From NCBI RefSeq assembly GCF_900102105.1, contig NZ_FNBB01000001.1, positions 1-64,000 of the forward strand: DNA of 64,000 bases. The letters are read 5' to 3'. How positions within the stretch are numbered: the first letter of the stretch is position 1; each line of letters begins with the position of its first letter. The stretch comes from Agrobacterium pusense (GTDB lineage: Bacteria; Pseudomonadota; Alphaproteobacteria; Rhizobiales; Rhizobiaceae). A model generated the notes under the pieces. The model did not search any database. It was not told the DNA's origin and saw only the letters and a program-made list of their open reading frames with translations. The position numbers and the translations under genes are program-made. Below, in pieces: positions 15,788 through 24,370 of this stretch.

Positions 15788-17161
15788 ATGAACTTCCACA
15801 ACCTCTCTCAGAGGGCCAGCAAGGCCGCACGCCTTCTTCGTAGCGGAAATGCCGGCTCCACCACCATTGCCGAACGCGTCGAGCACCTCAACACGCTGGA
15901 TGTCGGCGCCGCCGCAGCCGCCCTTCTCGCCATGCCGCAGGCAAAGGCCGTCGCCATTCTCGACCGGCCGGAACTGCATGGCGCCGCCGCGATCATAGCC
16001 GATATTCCGGTCGAACAGGCCGCGCGCCTCGTCAACCTGATGTCGGACGACCGCGTGGCCGACGTCATGGCGGAAATGGCCGAAGAGCCGCGCGCCAAGC
16101 TGTTTGCCCGGCTGGACCGCACCACGGCGCTCTCCATCAAGCACCTGATGGGTTACCCGCCGCGCACGGCCGGCTCGATCATGACCACGGAATTCGTTAG
16201 CGTGCCGGACAATTGGACGGTGGAACAGACCCTTTCGCACATCCGCGTCGTCGAGCGGTCGCGTGAAACGGTCTATGCCATCTATGTGCTGGCCGAGGAC
16301 GGGACGCTAACCACCGTCGTGACGCTGCGCCGCCTTTTGACCGGCGAAGCGGGCGCCTCCATTCTTTCGGTCGCATCCAAGGAAGGCATTGTCTGTGCGA
16401 GCCCCCTGATGTCACAGGAGGATGTCGCCCGGCTGATCCGCAAGCACGACCTTCTGGCGCTGCCCGTCGTGGATGACCGCTCGCATATTCTCGGCATCGT
16501 CACCGTTGACGACGTGATCGACACCATGATCGCCGATACCACGGAAGACGCCCACAAGTTCGGTGGTATGGAGGCGCTGGGCAAGCCCTACATGACGATC
16601 GGCTTTCCGGACATGATCCGCAAGCGCGCCGGCTGGCTCGCAGCACTGTTCCTCGGCGAAATGCTGACGGCCAGCGCCATGCAGCATTTCGAAGGCGAGC
16701 TGGAAAAGGCCGTGGTGCTGACGCTGTTCATTCCGCTCATCATGTCTTCGGGCGGCAACTCCGGTTCGCAGGCCACCTCGCTCATCATCCGGGCGCTGGC
16801 GCTGGGCGAACTGAAGCTTTCCGACTGGTGGCGGGTGCTGCTTCGGGAAATCCCGACGGGCCTGACGCTCGGCTGCATTCTGGGCGCCATCGGCTTCCTG
16901 CGGCTCACGGTCTGGCAGCAGGCTGGCTTCTACGACTACGGTGAGCACTGGCTGCTGGTTGGTGCCACGGTTTTTGCGGCCCTCGTCGGTATCGTCACTT
17001 TCGGTTCGCTCGCCGGCTCCATGCTGCCCTTCGTGCTGCAACGTCTGCGGCTTGATCCCGCCAGCGCTTCGGCCCCCTTCGTCGCCACGCTGGTGGATGT
17101 CAGCGGGCTCGTCATCTATTTCTCGGTGGCGCTGGTGATCTTGAGCGGCACGTTGCTCTGA
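15788..17161 (+). CDS. mgtE: MgtE-type magnesium transporter
   Basis: 457 aa, full length for MgtE. Order: N-terminal helical domain (about 1-130, with the VADVMAEMAEEPRAKLFARL repeats), a tandem CBS pair (about 140-260, with PRTAGSIMTTEFVSVP and LLALPVVDDRSHILGIVTVD), a connecting helix, then five membrane segments. The MgtE pore segment is visible as PLIMSSGGNSGSQATSLIIRALALG and the Mg2+-binding Asp region as FVATLVDVSGLVIYFSVA. It is a Mg2+-gated channel of the inner membrane. Translation may be controlled by the structured leader; a strong terminator follows. Confidence 0.92.
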   Translation: MNFHNLSQRASKAARLLRSGNAGSTTIAERVEHLNTLDVGAAAAALLAMPQAKAVAILDRPELHGAAAIIADIPVEQAARLVNLMSDDRVADVMAEMAEEPRAKLFARLDRTTALSIKHLMGYPPRTAGSIMTTEFVSVPDNWTVEQTLSHIRVVERSRETVYAIYVLAEDGTLTTVVTLRRLLTGEAGASILSVASKEGIVCASPLMSQEDVARLIRKHDLLALPVVDDRSHILGIVTVDDVIDTMIADTTEDAHKFGGMEALGKPYMTIGFPDMIRKRAGWLAALFLGEMLTASAMQHFEGELEKAVVLTLFIPLIMSSGGNSGSQATSLIIRALALGELKLSDWWRVLLREIPTGLTLGCILGAIGFLRLTVWQQAGFYDYGEHWLLVGATVFAALVGIVTFGSLAGSMLPFVLQRLRLDPASASAPFVATLVDVSGLVIYFSVALVILSGTLL

Positions 17162-17168
17162 AAGACGA

Positions 17169-17194
17169 AAGGCCCGTTCGAAAGAGCGGGCCTT
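17169..17194 (+). terminator. Rho-independent terminator of mgtE
   Basis: Perfect 8-bp stem AAGGCCCG/CGGGCCTT with a 10-nt loop, 8 nt after the stop codon, followed by CTACATTT. Confidence 0.7.
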
Positions 17195-17223
17195 CTACAT
17201 TTCGCGGCACGTCATAATCTCTC

Positions 17224-17342
17224 CTCCGTCATGCCGGACTTGATCCGGCATCGAGCCACGGCGCGTCTGCGCCGTGAGAAGAGTCTTTTGCGATCAATGA
17301 CTTGATCGCGCTGGACCCCGGATCAAGTTCGGGGTGACGGAG
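17224..17342. repeat. Palindromic intergenic mosaic element, copy 1
   Basis: 119 bp bounded by CTCCGTCATGCCGG and its imperfect inverse GGGGTGACGGAG. Internal hairpins are CCGGA.TTGATCCGG and GGCGC.GCGCC. A second copy of the same architecture is at 29341-29457. It resembles the RIME-like elements common between genes in Rhizobiaceae. Confidence 0.7.
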
Positions 17343-17393
17343 TACGGATGGTGCAACTCAGCTTAATAGTATCCGGTCAACTGGCGAAGCCCT

Positions 17394-18230
17394 TCAGCCG
17401 CCGGCGCTGATGACGCCGGTTCCCAAAAGCCCAAGCAGGACGAAGCCGATGACCACGCGGTACCAGACGAAGGGCATGTAGCTTTTGGTCGAAACCAGCT
17501 TCAGGAAAACGACGATAACGGCGTAACCGACGATGAAGGCGATCAGGGTCGCGAGGCCTGTCGGGCCCCAGCCCACCGGATTGTCTTCGCCGATGCTTTT
17601 GAACAGCTGGTAGAAACCGGAGCCGAAGACGGCGGGTACGGCGAGCAGGAAGGAATAACGGGCCGCCGCCTCGCGGGTATAACCCAGAAGCAGGCCGGCG
17701 CTGATCGTGCCGCCGGAACGCGAAACGCCGGGGATGAGCGCCATGGCCTGCGCGAAACCGAAGAGGATACCATCACGCCAGATCAGCTGGTTGAGCTTGT
17801 AGCGCTTTTTCCCGATCCTGTCGGCGACGCCAAGAACGATACCGAACACGATCAGCATCACGGCAGTAATGTAGAGGTTTCGGAGCGAATGCTCGATGGC
17901 GTCCTTGAAGAGAAGGCCGAGCAGCACGATGGGCACGGAGCCGACGATGATCAGCCAGCCGAGACGTGCATCGGCCTTGTCATAGGGGCCGAGACGAAGG
18001 TTTTGCCGGAGCCAGGCGGCAGCGATCCGCATGATGTCGGACCAGAAATAGACCAGCACGGCCATTTCCGTGCCGATCTGGGTAATGGCGGTGAAGGCAG
18101 CGCCGGGGTCGGCGCCGGAGGGCAGGAACTCCCCGGCGATCCTCAGATGCGCGCTCGACGAAACTGGGAGAAACTCCGTAAGTCCTTGCAAAAGACCGAG
18201 AAATCCGGCCTCCATCCAACCCATGCTCAT
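17394..18230 (-). CDS. uppP: Undecaprenyl-diphosphatase (BacA/UppP)
   Basis: 278 aa from the ATG at 18230. UppP dephosphorylates undecaprenyl pyrophosphate at the inner membrane and recycles the lipid carrier for peptidoglycan and O-antigen. Both signature regions are present: LLQGLTEFLPVSSSAHLRIA near the N-terminus (catalytic Glu and the Ser-rich stretch) and MALIPGVSRSGGTISAGLLL in the middle (PGxSRSG with the active Arg). About eight membrane segments are predicted. A short N-terminal extension is possible upstream but lacks a ribosome-binding site. Loss usually increases bacitracin sensitivity. Confidence 0.92.
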   Translation of the reverse strand: MSMGWMEAGFLGLLQGLTEFLPVSSSAHLRIAGEFLPSGADPGAAFTAITQIGTEMAVLVYFWSDIMRIAAAWLRQNLRLGPYDKADARLGWLIIVGSVPIVLLGLLFKDAIEHSLRNLYITAVMLIVFGIVLGVADRIGKKRYKLNQLIWRDGILFGFAQAMALIPGVSRSGGTISAGLLLGYTREAAARYSFLLAVPAVFGSGFYQLFKSIGEDNPVGWGPTGLATLIAFIVGYAVIVVFLKLVSTKSYMPFVWYRVVIGFVLLGLLGTGVISAGG

Positions 18231-18351
18231 GTGCTTTGATGTCCCTGCTGCGAATCGAGATCGCAGCATTATGCATCAATCGGGGCAAATCCGTGTTGCA
18301 TCGCACCATGAAAAATGATGTCCCGGCACGCGCTCTTACCCGTGATTTCTT

Positions 18352-18741
18352 TCAGGCCGCCTTCTCCGCCACCTGCGGAAGCTGCGTGTATTTCGCGCCG
18401 TTTTTGCAGACGACGTGCGCATCGCCCCAGCTTTTCAGCGCCGAAATCACCGGCCGCATCGTCTCGCCAAGCGGTGTCAACGCATAATCCACGCGCGGCG
18501 GCACGACGGGGAAAACGGTCCGCGAAATCAAACCCGCCTCCTCCAGTTCCCGCAGCTGCTTGGTCAGCATGCGCTGGGTGACACTTGGAATATGGCGGCG
18601 CAGTTCGTTGAAGCGCAGTGTCCCCTCATTGATGAGGTGATAGAGGATCACGCCTTTCCATTTGCCATCGAGAAAACTCAGGGCCGATTCCACCGGGCAG
18701 CCGGGAAAGTTGCCGGTGAGCTTGGCGCGTGGTCGCGACAT
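18352..18741 (-). CDS. HxlR family transcriptional regulator
   Basis: 129 aa with AAGGA before the ATG at 18741. The winged-helix HxlR signature is clear: CPVESALSFLDGKWKGVILY at the N-terminus, then LRFNELRRHIPSVTQRMLTKQLRELEEAGLI (recognition helix) and the wing VDYALTPLGETMRPVI. The single Cys in GNFPGCPVE is at the position used for redox or aldehyde sensing in HypR/QorR-type members. It is divergent from a quinone-oxidoreductase gene, the classic arrangement in which HxlR (QorR) represses the neighbour until oxidised by electrophiles. Confidence 0.88.
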   Translation of the reverse strand: MSRPRAKLTGNFPGCPVESALSFLDGKWKGVILYHLINEGTLRFNELRRHIPSVTQRMLTKQLRELEEAGLISRTVFPVVPPRVDYALTPLGETMRPVISALKSWGDAHVVCKNGAKYTQLPQVAEKAA

Positions 18742-18757
18742 CACAGTATCCTTTTTG

Positions 18758-18808
18758 TATGTATCATCACAAAATGTGCATTCTTGCGATCGTTGTTCAT
18801 ATGTATCA
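18758..18808. promoter_or_regulatory. Direct repeats between hxlR and oxidoreductase genes
   Basis: TATGTATCA occurs twice (18758-18766 and 18800-18808) in the same orientation, 42 bp apart start to start, which is four helical turns. They lie in the 103-bp divergent intergenic region and are the best candidates for HxlR-binding sites. Confidence 0.45.
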
Positions 18809-18844
18809 AGTAAGAGGCACGCAAACAAGCAAAGGAGACTTTTC

Positions 18845-19861
18845 ATGCGCGCCATCGGTTACAGGACGAGCCAGCCCATCACTGCCGAGGATGCCCTCAT
18901 CGACATCGATCTGCCCCAGCCGGAAGCGAAGGGACACGACATTCTGGTGGAGGTGAAAGCCGTTTCGGTAAATCCCGTCGATACCAAGGTGCGTCGGAAC
19001 CAGTCGCCGGAAAACGGCGAGGCCCGTGTGCTCGGCTTCGATGCAGCGGGTGTGGTGAAGGCCGTTGGCGACAAGGTTTCGCTGTTCAAACCGGGTGATG
19101 AGGTGTTTTACGCCGGCGTCATCAACCGTCCCGGCTCCAACAGCGAATTCCATCTGGTCGACGAGCGCATCGTCGGTGCCAAGCCGAAGTCCCTGAATTT
19201 CGAGGAAGCCGCCGCCCTGCCGCTGACCGCCATCACCGCGTATGAGACCCTATTCGACCGGTTGCGGGTGAATGAGCCGGTTCCGGGTGCAGCCAGCGCC
19301 GTTCTCGTCATCGGCGGCGCGGGCGGCGTCGGTTCCATCGCCGTTCAGCTTCTGCGGGCGCTAACCGACCTGACCGTGATCGCGACTGCCTCGCGGCCGG
19401 AAACGATCGAATGGGTAAAGGAACTCGGCGCGCATCACGTCGTGGATCACAGCAAGCCCATCGCGCCGCAGGTGGAGGCGCTTGGCCTCGGTGCGCCGGG
19501 CTTCGTCTTCTCCACCACCCATAGCGACATCCACGCGGCCGACAGCGTGGCGACCATCGCACCGCAGGGCCGTTTCGCCCTGATCGACGATCCGGCTGGC
19601 GGTTTCGACATCATGGCGTTCAAGCGCAAATGCATATCCATCCATTGGGAAATGATGTTCGCCCGCGCCGTTTTCCAGACGCCTGACATGATCGAGCAGC
19701 ACAAGCTGCTCAACCACGTGGCCGAGCTTGTCGATGCCGGCAAGATCAAGACGACGCTGACCGAGGTTTTCGGCACCATCAATGCCGCAAATCTTATCAA
19801 GGCGCATGCACTGATCGAGAGCAACAAGGCCAAGGGCAAGATCGTGCTTTCGGGCTTCTGA
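18845..19861 (+). CDS. Zinc-type alcohol dehydrogenase-like / quinone oxidoreductase (MDR)
   Basis: 338 aa; start chosen at 18845, where AAAGGAG is 8 nt upstream. The protein is a medium-chain dehydrogenase/reductase: GroES-like domain (about 1-130, SVNPVDTKVRR, GFDAAGVVKAVGD) and Rossmann domain with VIGGAGGVGSIAVQLLRAL. Zinc-ligand cysteines are absent, as in the QOR/zinc-independent branch. Such NADPH enzymes reduce quinones or unsaturated carbonyls. The divergent HxlR gene suggests induction by electrophiles. A strong terminator follows. Confidence 0.85.
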   Translation: MRAIGYRTSQPITAEDALIDIDLPQPEAKGHDILVEVKAVSVNPVDTKVRRNQSPENGEARVLGFDAAGVVKAVGDKVSLFKPGDEVFYAGVINRPGSNSEFHLVDERIVGAKPKSLNFEEAAALPLTAITAYETLFDRLRVNEPVPGAASAVLVIGGAGGVGSIAVQLLRALTDLTVIATASRPETIEWVKELGAHHVVDHSKPIAPQVEALGLGAPGFVFSTTHSDIHAADSVATIAPQGRFALIDDPAGGFDIMAFKRKCISIHWEMMFARAVFQTPDMIEQHKLLNHVAELVDAGKIKTTLTEVFGTINAANLIKAHALIESNKAKGKIVLSGF

Positions 19862-19917
19862 TCGCCGATGAAGCGTTCGCATGGCGAACGCTTCCCTTCC
19901 GCTTACGGAGAGGTTCG

Positions 19918-19943
19918 GGCCGCGCAAAACCGCGCGGCCTTTT
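19918..19943 (+). terminator. Rho-independent terminator of the oxidoreductase gene
   Basis: Perfect 8-bp stem GGCCGCGC/GCGCGGCC, loop AAAACC, then TTTTAT. A second perfect 11-bp hairpin lies just before it (19870-19880 with 19884-19894). It also borders the convergent pentapeptide gene. Confidence 0.8.
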
Positions 19944-19944
19944 A

Positions 19945-20685
19945 TCACTCGTCGTCGGGATCTTCCGGGCACGGCCAGGAGGCGGGCGCCGTCAGGCCAT
20001 TCGGCAGTTTGGTCTTGGCGTCGCCGCAGGCGATGTCGATCTGTTTCTGGTCAAGGCCGGTGGCCGTGGAAAGATCGACCCCCTCAATCCGAGTCAGCAG
20101 CAGGAAGGCGCTGGTGAAATCGACAGGGCCACCCAGCTTCGCGCCACCGAACCGGGCCCGCGACAGGTTGGTGAGCGAGAATTTCGAGCCGTTCAGCGTT
20201 GCGCCCTCGAAATCGGCGCGGCCGAGTTCAGCCTTGGTGAAATCCGTGCCGTCCAGCTTGGTGTTTTCGAATTTGGTTCGCTGCATTTCGGCATTCACGA
20301 ATTTCGCGTTGGTGGCGTCGGCGGCGGAAAAATCGCTTCGATAGGCTTCCACCTTCGTCAGATTGGCGCCCTGAAGGTTCGCCTCGCCAAGGGCAGCGCG
20401 GATGAGCTTGGCCTTCTCAAGGTTAGCGCCCTTCAGCGACGAACCGCGCAGATCCGTATAAGTGAAATCCGTACCGTAGAGCATCGCCGAGTCGAGATTG
20501 CTGCCGCCCAGCATCAGGAGGCGCTTGTTGCATTCGCGCCAGTCTATGCCGGCCATGGCATCGGAACGACAGCTCGCGGCAGCCACCGGATTGCCAGTGA
20601 AAGAAAAGGCAGCCATCGCAAGCGCCGCGACGCTGCCAGCCAAGCCTGTCTTCCGCACGATATTCAGCCTTTGAAAGCCGGACAT
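19945..20685 (-). CDS. Secreted pentapeptide-repeat protein
   Basis: 246 aa. After an N-terminal basic stretch and a hydrophobic signal (SVAALAMAAFSFTGNPVAAA) comes a run of A(D/N)LXX-type pentapeptides from about residue 60 to 190, e.g. LRGSSLKGANLEKAKL, GEANLQGANLTKV, GRADFEGATLNGSKF. These stack into a right-handed quadrilateral beta-helix. The C-terminus has two Cys (DIACGD, SWPCPED) that may pair in the periplasm. Exported pentapeptide proteins have no settled function; the DNA-mimic gyrase-protection role of Qnr proteins is cytoplasmic and unlikely here. Confidence 0.75.
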   Translation of the reverse strand: MSGFQRLNIVRKTGLAGSVAALAMAAFSFTGNPVAAASCRSDAMAGIDWRECNKRLLMLGGSNLDSAMLYGTDFTYTDLRGSSLKGANLEKAKLIRAALGEANLQGANLTKVEAYRSDFSAADATNAKFVNAEMQRTKFENTKLDGTDFTKAELGRADFEGATLNGSKFSLTNLSRARFGGAKLGGPVDFTSAFLLLTRIEGVDLSTATGLDQKQIDIACGDAKTKLPNGLTAPASWPCPEDPDDE

Positions 20686-21036
20686 TCCTTCACTCCCTGC
20701 CGTCTGGCGACGGCACCTAGGACCATATGCACGTTCAAGGCGTTATCGCATTCACTGCCCGCGATCCACAGGCCACATGATGCTACAACGCCCCAACATC
20801 CTATATGTAAGAAATCGAAGAGCAATCCACAAATACTGACGGGAAAGAGGGCAATGGCGCTGCTCTGGTGCCGTGGCAGACACAATGAACCAGGCGGACC
20901 GACGAACTGCATGACCGCGACGAGCTTTCGCCGACGGAAACAGCGCTCCGCAGAGTATCCGTCCACCTATCGTAAAATCACCCGTTGCAGATGCTCGGGA
21001 CAAGCCCGAGCATCATGAGGCAGGATCGCTTCACCG
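20686..21036. other. Intergenic region between two leftward genes
   Basis: 351 bp upstream of the pentapeptide gene and downstream of the ETF-QO gene. Apart from the hairpin at 20990-21014 I see no gene, repeat or RNA. Confidence 0.45.
20990..21014. terminator. Hairpin downstream of ETF-ubiquinone oxidoreductase gene
   Basis: Perfect 10-bp stem GATGCTCGGG/CCCGAGCATC with a 5-nt loop, 23 nt past the stop codon on the minus strand. No T-run follows directly, so it may stabilise the mRNA end rather than terminate. Confidence 0.45.
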
Positions 21037-22701
21037 TCACATGTTGGCGTAAACCGGCCCCTCGCCGCCCTGCGGCGGCACCCAATTGATGTTCTGGTTC
21101 GGATCCTTGATGTCGCAGGTCTTGCAGTGCACGCAGTTCTGGGCGTTGATGACGTAGACTTCCTGGCCGTCCTTCTCCACCCACTCATAAACGCCGGCTG
21201 GACAATAACGCGTGGAGGGACCGGCAAAGACGTCGTGTTCGGAGCGCTTCTGCAGCTCCATGTCCTTCACCTGAAGATGGACCGGCTGGTCCTCTTCATG
21301 GTTGGTGGACGACAGGAAGACGGAGGACAGGCGGTCGAAGGTCAGAACGCCATCCGGCTTCGGATAGGCGATCGGCTTGTGTTTGGAGGCGGGCTCCAGG
21401 CTCTGCGCATCCGTCTTGCCGTGCTTCAGCGTGCCGAAGAAAGAGAAACCGAACAGCTGGTTCGTCCACATGTCGAGACCGCCGAGGCCGACGCCGATGA
21501 GCGTGCCGAACTTCGACCAGAGCGGCTTGACGTTGCGGACCCGCTTCAGGTCCTTTCCGATATCGCCTTCGCGCCATTCGGCCTCGATCTCGGTAACCTC
21601 GTCATGGGCGCGGCCGGCGGAAATCGCCGCGGCGATCTTTTCCGCCGCGAGCATGCCCGAGAGAACCGCATTATGGCTTCCCTTGATGCGTGGCACGTTG
21701 ACGAAGCCGGCGGAACAGCCGATCAGCGCGCCGCCCGGGAAGGTGAGCTTCGGCACTGACTGGTAACCACCTTCCGTGATGGCGCGCGCGCCATAGGAAA
21801 TGCGCTTGCCGCCCTCGAACGTATCGCGGATCGCCGGATGCGTCTTGAACCGCTGGAATTCCTCGAAGGGATAGAGATAGGGGTTCTTGTAATTGAGATG
21901 CACCACGAAACCGACGGCAACGAGGTTATCTTCCAGGTGATACAGGAAAGAGCCACCGCCGGTCTTGAAGCCGAGCGGCCAGCCGAAGGAGTGCTGCACG
22001 AGGCCCTGCTTGTGCTTCTCCGGCTTGACCTGCCAGAGCTCCTTGATGCCGATGCCGAATTTCTGCGGCTCGCGATCTTTGGACAGGTCGAATCTGGAAA
22101 TCAGCTGCTTGGCGAGCGATCCGCGCACGCCCTCGCCGATCAACACGTATTTACCGTGCAGTTCCATGCCACGGGTGAAGTTCGGGCCCGGCTCGCCATT
22201 CTTCTCAATGCCCATATCGCCGGTGGCAACGCCGATGACAGCGCCTTCGTCGTTATAAAGCACTTCCGTGGCGGCAAAGCCCGGATAGATTTCGACGCCG
22301 AGCCCTTCCGCCTTTTCCGCCAGCCAGCGACAGACGAGGCCAAGCGAGACGATGTAATTGCCATGATTGTTCATCAATGGCGGCATCATGGCGTTCGGCA
22401 GGCGGATGGAGCCCGCCGGCCCCAGGAACAGGAACTGGTCGTCCTTGACCTCGGTCTTGAAGGGATGCCCCTCCTCTTCGCGCCATCCCGGCAGCAGCCT
22501 GTCGATGCCGATGGGGTCGACCACGGCGCCGGAGAGGATGTGGGCACCGACTTCCGCGCCCTTTTCCAGCACGACGACCGAGAGCTCCGGCTCCACCTGC
22601 TTCAGCCGGATTGCGGCGGCAAGACCGGCCGGACCCGCACCGACGATCACAACGTCGAATTCCATCGCTTCGCGTTCGGGCAGTTCCATCGCTTCCGTCA
22701 T
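21037..22701 (-). CDS. Electron transfer flavoprotein-ubiquinone oxidoreductase
   Basis: 554 aa from the ATG at 22701, chosen because AGAGG lies 6 nt upstream; another ATG two codons earlier touches the ribosome-binding site. ETF-QO passes electrons from ETF, reduced by acyl-CoA dehydrogenases, to ubiquinone at the inner membrane. FAD motif VVIVGAGPAGLAAAIRLKQ is at the N-terminus. The ubiquinone domain follows, and the C-terminal ferredoxin-like domain carries the [4Fe-4S] ligands: CPAGVYEW and, about 22 residues on, NCVHCKTCDIKDPNQNINW. A LiuR-like site upstream fits control with branched-chain amino-acid breakdown. Confidence 0.93.
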   Translation of the reverse strand: MTEAMELPEREAMEFDVVIVGAGPAGLAAAIRLKQVEPELSVVVLEKGAEVGAHILSGAVVDPIGIDRLLPGWREEEGHPFKTEVKDDQFLFLGPAGSIRLPNAMMPPLMNNHGNYIVSLGLVCRWLAEKAEGLGVEIYPGFAATEVLYNDEGAVIGVATGDMGIEKNGEPGPNFTRGMELHGKYVLIGEGVRGSLAKQLISRFDLSKDREPQKFGIGIKELWQVKPEKHKQGLVQHSFGWPLGFKTGGGSFLYHLEDNLVAVGFVVHLNYKNPYLYPFEEFQRFKTHPAIRDTFEGGKRISYGARAITEGGYQSVPKLTFPGGALIGCSAGFVNVPRIKGSHNAVLSGMLAAEKIAAAISAGRAHDEVTEIEAEWREGDIGKDLKRVRNVKPLWSKFGTLIGVGLGGLDMWTNQLFGFSFFGTLKHGKTDAQSLEPASKHKPIAYPKPDGVLTFDRLSSVFLSSTNHEEDQPVHLQVKDMELQKRSEHDVFAGPSTRYCPAGVYEWVEKDGQEVYVINAQNCVHCKTCDIKDPNQNINWVPPQGGEGPVYANM

Positions 22702-23154
22702 TTCCATCCTCTCAGATCGCCAGTCCCATCCGGCTGTTGTTATCGTCTTTTCCACACCTGCGACGCACCGCCTGCGCCGGACAAAAAGTCCATCCGCGAC
22801 ACCGTATCCATCAGCATCCGTCTTTGCAAAGCGGCACGCCTTTGTCGAGCTTCTATAGCGGCAAAACATGTCGCACGCCAGTCAATTGTCAGACAACCTG
22901 ATGATTGTTTATTACTTTTACGTTCACGTAATAATGAGGATATGATCGACGGGGGAATGCGTCAAGGGTTGCGGGCATTGGGCAGGCATAGCCAACCTAT
23001 AATCAGGCGGCCAAAAGCGATTGATGGGCGGGCCGATCGCATGACAAGGGAGATCGCGACCGCATCTGCGTCAATATGGCCGGTGTCGGACGCAGCGGTT
23101 TTGAGCTAATATTCCTAAGAAATATATCGTCACGTCATAGCTGGAATATCTGAA
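22702..23154. other. Promoter-proximal intergenic region of ETF-QO
   Basis: About 450 bp between the divergent ETF-QO gene and a small rightward ORF. It contains the LiuR-like palindrome at 22916-22933 and an AT-rich stretch around it. No other gene is supported. Confidence 0.5.
22916..22933. promoter_or_regulatory. LiuR-like operator upstream of ETF-QO
   Basis: TTACGT-TC-ACGTAA (22918-22931) is a perfect inverted repeat. From memory it resembles the MerR-family LiuR consensus built on ACGT half-sites, which controls branched-chain amino-acid degradation and ETF genes in many proteobacteria. It lies about 215 bp from the ETF-QO start, rather far unless the leader is long. Confidence 0.45.
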
Positions 23155-23280
23155 ATGTGGGACTTCTTCCCTATCGTCTTCTTGCCGTTCAAAATTCTCG
23201 TATTGGGAACGGGCATGTTCTTCGCCATCAAATGGCATCATGATCAGGCGAAGAAGGAAAACGAAACCAAGGGACCGTGA
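23155..23280 (+). CDS. Small membrane protein, 41 aa
   Basis: ATG at 23155 with GGA upstream. Sequence starts MWDFFPIVFLPFKILVLGTG and continues MFFAIKWHHDQAKKENETKGP: one membrane helix and a charged cytoplasmic tail with paired His. Size and layout resemble small accessory or assembly membrane proteins, but I recognise no family. The next gene is convergent. Confidence 0.5.
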   Translation: MWDFFPIVFLPFKILVLGTGMFFAIKWHHDQAKKENETKGP

Positions 23281-23357
23281 GCGCCGCCAGTTTTAAAGGC
23301 GCGGGCCACTTGGCCCACTCCCGGGGACGAAGCAGACCTTGCTTTCCAACACCCCGC

Positions 23358-24278
23358 TCAAACAGCCCATTCTTCATCCGTCGTGAACACGATCGTCAGC
23401 CAACGGTCACTCCCCTCGCCGCCTATCGCTTCGCCGATCTCGTCGCGGATCGCATCCCATTCCTCAAGCCGCCGCGGCGGCCAGTTTCTGGGAACAATAA
23501 AGAAGAGTTCGATCTGGCGACCGCGGCCAACCCGGGCCACATAGGAGTAATGCGAGGAAAAGCCGAACTTCGCCACGACCTCCCCCGCCACCCTGTCGAC
23601 ATGCTGTTTGAACTCCAGCGGGGTGACAAGAAGTATGTCGGCCAGCGCCTGTTTCACATTGCCGAGCGGCATGGGAATGATGACGAAGCAGACCAGCGCC
23701 AGCACGGCCGGGTCGACATAGGGCGACAGCCATGCCTGCGACGTTCCCGTCAGCCCGTAACCGATGGCGAAAGCGATGAACAGCGCCACGCTCAGCAGCG
23801 CGCTCATCAGCCAGCTTTTAGCGTCCAGCGCCACGAAGGCGGATTTCAGCCGTTGGTTCTGCCGTTTGACAAACCATGCCATGGCGAGCGAGACGGCAAA
23901 GCTGACGAAGGTGACGATGATGGCGTAATCGAACTCGATCGACCGGCCGCCATCCATCAGGCTGTCGATGGCATTGATGAGCGCGTAAATCGCCGCCCCC
24001 ATCAGAAGCGTGCCGTTGAGGCCGAGCACCATTGGCTCCAGATGCCAGAAGCCCATGGTGAAGCGCTCCACCAGCCGGCCGCCCGGCCTGGGTGCCGCGG
24101 CGGCGGCGATCAGCCGCGCCACGAGCAATGCGAGCACCGTCATGAAAGCATCCGTCAGGGCGTAGACACCGTCGAAGACGACCGCGAAGGAGCCGGAAAA
24201 CAGGCCCGCCCCGATGCCGAACAACGCCAGCAGAACCGTGACGGCAATCGAGAATTTCAGCAAAGATTGTTCTGTCAT
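23358..24278 (-). CDS. Cation diffusion facilitator-like membrane protein
   Basis: 306 aa from the ATG at 24278 (MTEQSLLKFSIAVTVLLALF). Six predicted membrane segments followed by a cytoplasmic ferredoxin-like domain (about 215-306) are the CDF plan. CDF proteins normally export Zn2+, Fe2+ or Mn2+ using Asp/His ligands in TM2 (DxxxD or HxxxD) and TM5 (HxxxD). Here TM2 reads DGVYALTDAF (only the second Asp at family position), and TM5 near SWLMSALLS has no His/Asp pair. It may transport something else or have lost transport. Upstream is the SDR gene, divergent. Confidence 0.72.
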   Translation of the reverse strand: MTEQSLLKFSIAVTVLLALFGIGAGLFSGSFAVVFDGVYALTDAFMTVLALLVARLIAAAAAPRPGGRLVERFTMGFWHLEPMVLGLNGTLLMGAAIYALINAIDSLMDGGRSIEFDYAIIVTFVSFAVSLAMAWFVKRQNQRLKSAFVALDAKSWLMSALLSVALFIAFAIGYGLTGTSQAWLSPYVDPAVLALVCFVIIPMPLGNVKQALADILLVTPLEFKQHVDRVAGEVVAKFGFSSHYSYVARVGRGRQIELFFIVPRNWPPRRLEEWDAIRDEIGEAIGGEGSDRWLTIVFTTDEEWAV

Positions 24279-24370
24279 GACACTTGTTCGACCTTCAAAA
24301 CCGGGCCCGCCTTCACAGGGGGATTTTGCTTTTCCTCGAATCGAGAAAACGCCTAACTCTTTGTTTCGGC

